Shown: piece by piece, positions 8,693-14,937 of the stretch | Layout: every line of letters starts with the position of its first letter | Numbering within the stretch: position 1 is the stretch's first letter | Assembly: GCF_000516555.1 (NCBI RefSeq) | Contig: NZ_AZSJ01000003.1 | Span: forward strand, 1 to 34,216 | DNA from: Afipia sp. P52-10 | GTDB taxonomy: Bacteria; Pseudomonadota; Alphaproteobacteria; Rhizobiales; Xanthobacteraceae | Direction of reading: 5' to 3' | Length of the DNA: 34,216 nucleotides | Translations under genes and position numbers: made by a program | Notes under the pieces: model-generated | What the model saw: only the letters and a program-made list of their open reading frames with translations | What the model was told of the DNA's origin: nothing | Databases searched by the model: none

Positions 8693-8811
8693 CGTTCGTT
8701 TCTGCAGCCTTCTTATGGATCATGCGAACGGTTGTCACGTTGCCCCGCTACCGATCGATCCTGTATCGCCATGGTCTTGTGAAAGATCGTGCATAAACAA
8801 AGGGATGAGGC

Positions 8812-8864
8812 ATGATAGCGATTCGGCCGGAAAAAACAGGCCGCCGATGACATCGCATCATCGG
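8812..8864 (+). promoter_or_regulatory. possible leader ORF and hairpin upstream of the sixA-like gene
   Basis: A 12-codon frame (MIAIRPEKTGRR, 8812-8850) follows an acceptable Shine-Dalgarno (GGGA, about 7 bases before ATG). Its TGA stop lies in the rising arm of a perfect 7-base stem: CCGATGA (8844-8850), loop CATCGCA, TCATCGG (8858-8864). The hairpin is 50 bases before the sixA-like start. This could be a translation-coupled leader, or chance. Confidence 0.25.
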
Positions 8865-8914
8865 AGAATGCGTCGCCAGATTCGCAGCACGTCTGCGCCG
8901 GAGGTTATCATTCC

Positions 8915-9454
8915 ATGCGCCGTTTGATGTTGCTGCGCCATGCCAAGACCGAACGGGACAGCCTGAGCGGCCAGGACCGGGACCGTCGCCTCGACACACG
9001 CGGCCGCGACGATGCGCCAACCATGGCGCACTATCTGGCGGCTCATCAGCTGATCCCCGATTTGACGCTTGTATCGCCTGCCGTGCGCACCCGCGAGACC
9101 TGGGACTTGATGGCTGGCGTCCTGAAGCCTGCGCCGGCGCACGAGATCGTTCCCGATCTCTACGGCGCGGACGCGTTGGAGTTGCTGGCGATCGTCCGGG
9201 CCGCTCAGGGACGCTCCGATGACGCGGACCTGCGCTGCCTGATGGTGGTCGCGCACAACCCCGGGCTGCAGGAATTCGCCCTCGAATTGATCGCCAAGGC
9301 CGGACGGCGGGAGCGCAAGGCGCTGGAGGACAACCTGCCGACCAGCGGCCTCGCCGTGCTCGACTTCGCTATCGAAGACTGGAACGACATCGCGCCGCAG
9401 CGCGGGACGCTCGACCGATTCGTCAGCCCGCGCCTTTTGCGGGAAGGCGACTGA
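8915..9454 (+). CDS. sixA: SixA-type phosphohistidine phosphatase (histidine phosphatase superfamily)
   Basis: A 179-residue member of the histidine phosphatase (RHG) superfamily; SixA proteins remove phosphate from phosphohistidine in Hpt domains. The N-terminal catalytic motif is LLRHAKTERD (H9, with Arg just before it), and the second catalytic histidine is H114 in VVAHNPGLQE. The SPAVRTRETW segment (about 54-63) supplies the conserved arginines. GGAGG precedes the ATG by about 10 bases. The symbol is by motif pattern; an alphaproteobacterial homologue may act on other phosphoproteins. An Hpt-domain gene occurs later in this window (20510-20899), but no direct link is shown. A UspA gene follows 85 bases downstream in the same direction. 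Confidence 0.85.
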   Translation: MRRLMLLRHAKTERDSLSGQDRDRRLDTRGRDDAPTMAHYLAAHQLIPDLTLVSPAVRTRETWDLMAGVLKPAPAHEIVPDLYGADALELLAIVRAAQGRSDDADLRCLMVVAHNPGLQEFALELIAKAGRRERKALEDNLPTSGLAVLDFAIEDWNDIAPQRGTLDRFVSPRLLREGD

Positions 9455-9539
9455 ACGGCGCAGGCCGCAGCGCTTGGCCAAGGAGGCAAAGTTGTGACAG
9501 CATAGGCGCGGGACAATGCGGTCAAGAACGGAGGCGCTC

Positions 9540-9965
9540 ATGTTCAAGAACATACTCGTCCCGATCGATCTTGCAGATGCAAACTACGCCAAGCCTGCCA
9601 TCGCCAACGCCGCGGCGCTCGCAGGGGCGTCGAATGGCACGGTCAAACTGTTGAATGTCCTGCCGATGACGCCGGTGATGCTGGCCGAATATGTGCCCGC
9701 CGATTTCGATACGCAGCAGCGACAATCCGCCGAAGAGGCCATGGCGATCGTCGCCAACGAATCCGGCATCGCGCCAAGCCGCGTCAGCGCGGTGATCCGC
9801 CAGGGTGGCATCTATCATGAGATCCTGGAGGAGGCGGAAGCGATCAAAGCCGACCTGATCGTGATGACGTCGCATCGTCCGGCAATGCGCACCTACTTTC
9901 TCGGCTCGAACGCCGGGCATGTGGTGCGCTATGCAAAGTGCTCGGTGCTGGTGGTGCGGCAATAG
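9540..9965 (+). CDS. universal stress protein, UspA family
   Basis: A single-domain, 141-residue Usp protein: alpha/beta fold, dimeric, general stress role in the cytoplasm. It begins MFKNILVPIDLAD, the typical first strand with its acidic residue, and ends ...LGSNAGHVVRYAKCSVLVVRQ, the typical nucleotide-loop and last strand. The glycines of the usual G-x2-G part of the ATP motif are replaced by HRPA (SHRPAMRTYFLGS), so ATP binding may be weak or absent. The start at 9540 has GGAGG 5 bases before it and gives a family-typical N-terminus; an upstream in-frame ATG at 9516 would add eight residues without family support. It follows the sixA-like gene and converges with the membrane-protein gene at 10011. 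Confidence 0.92.
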   Translation: MFKNILVPIDLADANYAKPAIANAAALAGASNGTVKLLNVLPMTPVMLAEYVPADFDTQQRQSAEEAMAIVANESGIAPSRVSAVIRQGGIYHEILEEAEAIKADLIVMTSHRPAMRTYFLGSNAGHVVRYAKCSVLVVRQ

Positions 9966-10010
9966 CCGCACAACCCGATGCCGAGAGGCCAGATTGAATT
10001 TGATCCGGCC

Positions 10011-10592
10011 TTACGGCAGCAGCGCGCGTGGCACGTCAGCTACGTTATACCGCCGCGGCTTGTTGCGGATCAGCCAACCGCCGGTATGCCAGCCGAACCA
10101 TGCGGCAAAGCCGAGCATGAACAAGGCGGCGATATAAGCCTCCGTCGCCAGTGCGCGGATCAACAGCCCCGCCAGCGCCACCATGACGACGCCGAACAGC
10201 ACGAGACCGATCGCGAACGCGATCGGTCCCAAGCCGGCGAGACAAATCACCTCGGCATTGTGACCAGCGACGCGGCGATGCAGCTCGTCAACGAAGGCGC
10301 GATAGCTGTCGTCCTGCGGCTTCAGCGAGATCAAGCCCGCCCAGGTCGCCGAGATGATGGTCAGGGACTTGCCCTGCTTGTTGGTGACGTCGGCGCGGAA
10401 ACGATGCGCCAGCATCGACACCGGCCGATAGCTGAGACGAAAGCGAGCGATCTCGTCGTAGCGCCAGACGCCTGAACGGAAACCCGCCTGGAACGACAGC
10501 CCCTGCTCGGTCAGCGTGAATGCATGCGGCGCACCCGCCAGCGACGGCTTGTAAGAATAACGGATCGACTGCGATTGATTGTCGTCGCTCAT
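10011..10592 (-). CDS. uncharacterised membrane protein, soluble N-terminus plus two membrane helices
   Basis: 193 residues, not recognised with certainty. The N-terminal half (about 1-115) looks like a soluble beta-rich, PH-like domain: segments such as AFTLTEQGLSFQAG, VWRYDEIARFRLSYRP and GKSLTIISATWAG read as alternating strands. Two membrane helices follow (about 123-152, CLAGLGPIAFAIGLVLFGVV, and 158-182, AYIAALFMLGFAAWFGW). The short tail is basic. The start at 10592 (MSDDNQ) has GGGG just upstream; an ATG 24 bases earlier lacks such support. It converges with uspA, with 45 bases between the stops. Its upstream side carries two long hairpins at 10662-10813. Confidence 0.75.
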   Translation of the reverse strand: MSDDNQSQSIRYSYKPSLAGAPHAFTLTEQGLSFQAGFRSGVWRYDEIARFRLSYRPVSMLAHRFRADVTNKQGKSLTIISATWAGLISLKPQDDSYRAFVDELHRRVAGHNAEVICLAGLGPIAFAIGLVLFGVVMVALAGLLIRALATEAYIAALFMLGFAAWFGWHTGGWLIRNKPRRYNVADVPRALLP

Positions 10593-10661
10593 CCCTGCCC
10601 CAGATGCAAGCGGCACTGGCCGCAGCCTTCGCTGCTTGCCCTCGCCTCTGTCTCTATCCTA

Positions 10662-10732
10662 GTGGTTCGATTTCAACATGTGCATCCCGGTGCGGCAAAG
10701 TTGCCTGCATATGTTGGAATCAAAAGAACCAC
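10662..10732. repeat. 71-base imperfect inverted repeat (hairpin 1)
   Basis: GTGGTTCGATTTCAACAT (from 10662) pairs with ATGTTGGAATCAAAAGAACCAC (ending 10732), with a four-base bulge and a couple of mismatches. An inner stem GGCAA/TTGCC lies in the loop. It ends about 30 bases before a second hairpin that starts with a similar motif (AGTGG..TTC..ATTT..CAT). Such paired hairpins between genes look like a mobile or amplified intergenic palindrome rather than an operator, but I can see only one locus. Confidence 0.6.
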
Positions 10733-10761
10733 GGGCAAACATCATAACTCAGTGGAGTTCT

Positions 10762-10813
10762 AGATTTGACATTCGCATAATGCCACGGCTCCGCTGGATG
10801 CGAATGTCAATCT
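10762..10813. repeat. 52-base inverted repeat (hairpin 2)
   Basis: AGATTTGACATTCGCA (10762-10777) and TGCGAATGTCAATCT (10799-10813) are complementary along 15 positions with a one-base bulge, around a 21-base loop. It lies about 70 bases upstream of the small membrane-protein gene at 10886, so it may be in that gene's leader. The resemblance to hairpin 1 suggests that the two belong to one composite repeat. Confidence 0.6.
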
Positions 10814-10885
10814 GCTCCCCTGAAGCGGCGCGTTGCGCCAATGCCGCGCATGTCGCATCATGGCGCATCAGAACGGTTAGGCATC

Positions 10886-11314
10886 ATGGCTGATCAGGAA
10901 TATCCGCGCCACATTGTTCTCGCCGGCGCCATCGGCTGCGGCGTGTTGCTTGCGCTTGCGGTCTACATGACCGGACAAGGCTTCGGCATCGAACTCGGCG
11001 GCCTCTGGCGCACCGACCTCGCTGTCGTGGTGCCGGTCAGTGCGGCAATCGCCTGGTGGCTGATCGCAACGACGGGATTTGTCGGCGGCTATGCAACGGC
11101 GCGGCTGATGAATGGCGGCGTTGCCGGCTTGTCACGCACGATGTGGCAACTGCTCGCCGTGGTCGGGGTGCTGCTGTTGGCCGGAGCCGGCCTCGGCGCA
11201 TCGGCACCCGCAACCGGCCCCACATCCGCACGGGTGCTCGCCGGTATCGTCGCACTCTTGCTCGGTGCAGGGATGGCGTTTTGCGGCGCCCATTTCGCAA
11301 CCCGCCGTGCATAA
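10886..11314 (+). CDS. small integral membrane protein, about four helices
   Basis: 142 residues, almost wholly hydrophobic, with four likely membrane helices: about 8-27 (IVLAGAIGCGVLLALAVYM), 45-70 (LAVVVPVSAAIAWWLIATTG), 84-104 (WQLLAVVGVLLLAGAGLG) and 114-136 (VLAGIVALLLGAGMAFCGA). I do not recognise the family. The start at 10886 (MADQEY) is preferred over an upstream in-frame ATG at 10841, because it has AGG 5 bases upstream and avoids a His-rich extension that looks like untranslated leader. It stands alone, between the paired hairpins and a 480-base gene-free stretch. Confidence 0.7.
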   Translation: MADQEYPRHIVLAGAIGCGVLLALAVYMTGQGFGIELGGLWRTDLAVVVPVSAAIAWWLIATTGFVGGYATARLMNGGVAGLSRTMWQLLAVVGVLLLAGAGLGASAPATGPTSARVLAGIVALLLGAGMAFCGAHFATRRA

Positions 11315-11796
11315 GCCGTGCAACCGCAGCCGTCTGCCGTTCCCGCAAGCCACTCCAGTTGCGGCCAAATAGCGCGGCTAGCTGCTCCCGTCATCCATGT
11401 CATAAACGGTGGCACCTTGCGGTGATAAGGGACCATTGCGCTGAAGCATCGAGATTCGTCTTGTCAAGTCGCAACGTTTTTGCGTACCGCGCGTTTGCCG
11501 AAGGCCACAGGAAACTCATGATTCTCGTGTGATTTTCGGTTCGAACCGTCCTTTAAGCGAGACCGCGACAGGCATGAAGAGACACTGCAAGCTGCTGCTC
11601 CGCCCGATAACGATCGGAAACGCCTCATTCCGCTCAATGTCCGAGCAGTATTTACCTTGTTGATGCCCGTTGAGGATTTGTGCTCAATGCGCCCCTGCAA
11701 CACGGCGATGGTTTCGCTTATGATTGCATCACGAGCCGCTTGCCACCATTTGCCTCAATCGGCTGTTCCAGTGTTTCCGTCCCGCCGGGAGGGCGA
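11315..11796 (+). other. 482-base gene-free region upstream of the YbhN-like gene
   Basis: No recognisable gene. A 79-codon minus-strand frame (11464-11703) has no family features and no Shine-Dalgarno that I trust. CGGTTCGAACCG at 11537-11548 is a perfect 12-base palindrome. A TATGAT -10-like hexamer at about 11718-11723 could serve the downstream gene but lacks a good -35. The region may hold promoters for the YbhN-like gene. Confidence 0.5.
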
Positions 11797-12822
11797 ATGT
11801 ATCGGCTTCTGACCGCGTTGCAGCGCGGCTTCCACGACTGGATCGGGTGGAAGCGCCTTGGCATTGCAGCGAGCCTTCTCATTATCGGCCTCGCCATCAC
11901 GACCCTGGTACGGACACTCAAGGGCGTCGACATCAACGTCATTCTGCTCGCGTTGCGCGACACTTCGCCGATGCAGATCGCTCTCGCCGCGCTCTGCGTC
12001 GCTTGTGCGTTCTTCACCCTGACGTTCTACGACCTGTTCGCGTTGCGGACGATCGGCCGCAAGGATATTCCCTATCGCACCGCCGCGTTGTCGAGCTTCA
12101 CGAGCTACACCATCGGCCATAATCTCGGCGCCACGGTGTTCACCGGCGGCGCGATTCGCTTCCGGATCTATTCGGACTGGGGCCTGACGGCGATCGATGT
12201 CGCGAAGATCTGCTTCATCTCCGGGCTGACGTTCTGGCTCGGCAACCTGTTCGTGCTCGGCATCGGCATGATCTGGCATCCGGCTGCAGCCTCGCCGATG
12301 AACCTGCTGCCCGAGAGCATCAATCGCCTGATCGGCATCGGCTGTCTCGCGGGCATTGCCGCCTATCTCGTCTGGTTGTCGGTCGGCCAGCGCGAACTCG
12401 GCCAGAACGGCTGGAAGGTGCGGCTGCCATCGACCCCGCTGACGCTGTTGCAGATTTTCATCGGCGTCGTCGATCTCGGCTTCTGCGCGCTGGCGATGTA
12501 TATCCTGATGCCATCGCAGCCAAACATCGACTTCATGTCGCTGGCAGTGGTTTTCATCCTGTCCACCCTGCTCGGCTTCGCCAGCCATGCGCCCGGCAGC
12601 CTCGGCGTCTTCGATGCGGCGATGCTGGTGGCGCTGCCGCAGTTCAGTAAGGAGCATCTGCTCGCGTCGCTGCTGGTCTTTCGCCTGCTCTACTTCGTGA
12701 TCCCGTTCTTCATCTCGATCACCATTCTGACCACCCGCGAACTTTGGCAGAACGTGATCCTGCCATGGCGCAACCGGCGCAAGGCAAATGGGCTGCAATG
12801 CGCGGTGACGCCCGGCGAATAG
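11797..12822 (+). CDS. LPG_synthase_TM / YbhN (UPF0104) family integral membrane protein
   Basis: 341 residues with about eight hydrophobic membrane segments. It matches the membrane domain family that includes the flippase half of MprF and bacterial YbhN: FFTLTFYDLFALRTIGRKDIPYRTA, SFTSYTIGHNLGATVFTGGAIRFRIY and LLGFASHAPGSLGVFDAAML are characteristic loops. The C-terminal aminoacyl-lipid synthetase domain of MprF is absent, so it should not make lysyl-phosphatidylglycerol by itself; a role in lipid or envelope homeostasis is an inference. The start at 11797 (MYRLLTAL) is set by GGGAGGG 4-5 bases upstream; the same frame is open further back but without a good start. It is followed 102 bases on by a secreted SGNH hydrolase in the same direction. 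Confidence 0.85.
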   Translation: MYRLLTALQRGFHDWIGWKRLGIAASLLIIGLAITTLVRTLKGVDINVILLALRDTSPMQIALAALCVACAFFTLTFYDLFALRTIGRKDIPYRTAALSSFTSYTIGHNLGATVFTGGAIRFRIYSDWGLTAIDVAKICFISGLTFWLGNLFVLGIGMIWHPAAASPMNLLPESINRLIGIGCLAGIAAYLVWLSVGQRELGQNGWKVRLPSTPLTLLQIFIGVVDLGFCALAMYILMPSQPNIDFMSLAVVFILSTLLGFASHAPGSLGVFDAAMLVALPQFSKEHLLASLLVFRLLYFVIPFFISITILTTRELWQNVILPWRNRRKANGLQCAVTPGE

Positions 12823-12924
12823 GTTCCCGACCCGTCCAGGCTGGCCTCAAAGGCGCGTCTCCCATATTTCCGCCTTATCCGGCCGCATAACGGAAGGCGG
12901 CGCTCCACCGGACACCGGACTTCC

Positions 12925-14877
12925 ATGACGAGAATTCTTCTCACGCTTGCCCTTGCAACACTGGTCGCAGGGCTGACGGCCATTCAATCCGCAAACGCGC
13001 AAGTTGCCGCGCCGAGCGCGATGCGGATTTCCTGGGAGGTTCGCAACCGTTTCCGCCTGTTCAAGGAAGAGCGTGACTTCCTCCTGCACGTCGAGACGCT
13101 GCAAAACCGCAGCATCCTGGAATCGGAACAAGCCCTCGCGATCCAGAGCGACGGCCGTGGCTGGGCCCGCAACACCCTGTCGCGGCTTTGCATCGATCAA
13201 GCCGGCCGTGTGGCCCAGCCCTGCACCCGCGACAATGTCGCCGAAAATTACCTGACACCGGCCGATCATCACATCACCGTGCGCCTGACGGGCCAGGTGC
13301 CGGCTGGCGCCCTCTGCGCCTGGTCGTTCAACGATGGCGAAGGCGATGCGCGCGAGATGTCCGCCGACTGCCGCGAACCGATCGACCTGCGTGTCCGTTA
13401 TGGCCGTCCGACCGTCGCGGCCGTCGACGTGAACGCCGGACCGGAGGTGCCTGAGCGGATCAGCGAGGAGATCCAGGTTCGTGACATCCTGATCGCAGGT
13501 CTCGGCGATTCGATCGCCGCCGGCGAAGGCAATCCCGACCGGCCGGTGTCCCTGTCGACCGAAGGCTTCTGCTTCCGTTCCTATCTCGGCGGCGGCGAGT
13601 ATTACCGGCCAGGCCGCGCCGGCTTTCAGGGCGACAAGACCTGCGGCACGAGCGCCAGCCTCTCCACCTGGCAGCGTTTCAACGCCCAGTGGTCGAACGC
13701 CGCGTGCCATCGCTCGCTCTACAGCTATCAGACCCGCGCAGCGCTGGCGCTGGCGGCCCGTCACCCACGCATCGCAGTCACGTTCCTGCCGCTCGCCTGC
13801 ACCGGCGCCACCATCGAAAGCGGCTTGCTCGGCTCGCAGCGGGCGCGCGAGTGCCTCGTCACCCGCAACGGCGTCACCTGCCAGGGCAACGTCAATGCTC
13901 AGGTCAGTGAGTTGCGCGAGGCCATCGGCGCCGCCAAGCGCCGTCAGCCGGACCGCCGTATCGATCTGATCTTCCTGTCGGTCGGCGCCAACGACATCGA
14001 CTTCTCCGGTCTCGTCGCCGACGCGATCGTCCAAGGCGCGACCGAACGCACGCTGTTCAGCCGCTCCGGCGCACTCGGCTCGGTCGAGAATTCGCGCGCC
14101 GCGCTGACGCGCTCGCTGCCACAGGATTTCAGCAAGCTTCGCGAAGCCCTGAAACCGCTCGTCGATGGCGACCTCTCGCGCGTCGTGTTTGTCTCCTACG
14201 CGAATCCGGCGCTCGCCAACGACGCGCCATGCACCAGCGGCCGCGACGGCTTCGACATCCAGCCCGCATTCAATCTGGATGCCGGGCGGCTCGCCAAGAC
14301 CCTCAGCTTCGTTCAGGACCAGTTCCTGCCGCAACTCAGGAATCTCGCCTTGTGCGAGGGCGGCGTGATCTGCCGTGGGCCGCGCGACCGCATGACGTTC
14401 GTAGAGCGGCATCAGCCGGCTTTCGCCAATCACGGCCTCTGCGCGCGCTCGCCGAACGATCCCGTGTTCGATCGCCAATGCTTCTCGCCTGACGGCAAGA
14501 GCTTCCACGACGATCCGGTCAACGGCGCGTCCAATCCGCTGGTCTGTGGCCAGAGCGCCAACGAATTCCGCGCCTACTCGCCGCGCGCGCGCTGGATCCG
14601 CACCGCCAATGACAGCTACTTCGCCGCGATGACCTATCCGCAAGGCTTGTCGGCGACGATGCAACCCTCCGACGTTCACGACGCGCTTTGGGGCATTCTG
14701 TCGGCGGTCTATGGCGGCGCTGTGCACCCGACGGCCGAAGGTCATGCGGTGATGGCAGACGCTGCACTGCCAGCCGCGATCAATGTGCTGGGCCTTGCAG
14801 CAGCCTCACCGATCGGCGGCTTCGTGCAACAACCGCTGCAGCAGCAGCCTCTGCAACAGCAGCCTCTGCAGGAGTAA
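12925..14877 (+). CDS. secreted SGNH/GDSL-type hydrolase (SEST-like)
   Basis: 650 residues with a signal peptide (1-25, cleaved after SANA). An unassigned N-terminal domain (about 35-165, strand-rich) precedes an SGNH esterase/lipase-type domain. Block I is GLGDSIAAGEG with the nucleophile S196; block III is SVGANDIDF with N356; the catalytic histidine is probably H601 in VHPTAEGH. Motifs ACHRSLYSYQTRAA and LPLACTGATIESG are typical of the Streptomyces scabies esterase subgroup. Many cysteines suggest periplasmic or extracellular disulfides. The C-terminus ends in a short QQPLQ repeat that looks disordered. Natural substrate unknown; an ester on lipid or polysaccharide is likely. The Shine-Dalgarno is weak. 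It converges with the autotransporter gene, 60 bases apart. Confidence 0.88.
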   Translation: MTRILLTLALATLVAGLTAIQSANAQVAAPSAMRISWEVRNRFRLFKEERDFLLHVETLQNRSILESEQALAIQSDGRGWARNTLSRLCIDQAGRVAQPCTRDNVAENYLTPADHHITVRLTGQVPAGALCAWSFNDGEGDAREMSADCREPIDLRVRYGRPTVAAVDVNAGPEVPERISEEIQVRDILIAGLGDSIAAGEGNPDRPVSLSTEGFCFRSYLGGGEYYRPGRAGFQGDKTCGTSASLSTWQRFNAQWSNAACHRSLYSYQTRAALALAARHPRIAVTFLPLACTGATIESGLLGSQRARECLVTRNGVTCQGNVNAQVSELREAIGAAKRRQPDRRIDLIFLSVGANDIDFSGLVADAIVQGATERTLFSRSGALGSVENSRAALTRSLPQDFSKLREALKPLVDGDLSRVVFVSYANPALANDAPCTSGRDGFDIQPAFNLDAGRLAKTLSFVQDQFLPQLRNLALCEGGVICRGPRDRMTFVERHQPAFANHGLCARSPNDPVFDRQCFSPDGKSFHDDPVNGASNPLVCGQSANEFRAYSPRARWIRTANDSYFAAMTYPQGLSATMQPSDVHDALWGILSAVYGGAVHPTAEGHAVMADAALPAAINVLGLAAASPIGGFVQQPLQQQPLQQQPLQE

Positions 14878-14937
14878 AAGCGGTTCAGCAGGGCCGTGCC
14901 TGCTGCACGACTTCCCCCTCGTTCGAACGCCTCGCGC

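Noticed and set aside
11537-11548. tRNA-like GGTTCGAACC (T-arm motif)
   Set aside because: The flanking bases do not form a T-stem and no cloverleaf can be drawn from the upstream 60 bases; it is only a short palindrome.
11464-11703. 79-codon minus-strand frame in the gene-free region before the YbhN-like gene
   Set aside because: No family features, no clear ribosome binding site, composition like random sequence.
14886-14905. CAGCAGG..CCTGCTG hairpin between the SGNH hydrolase and autotransporter genes as a terminator
   Set aside because: Seven-base stem with no T-run on either strand; too weak to call.
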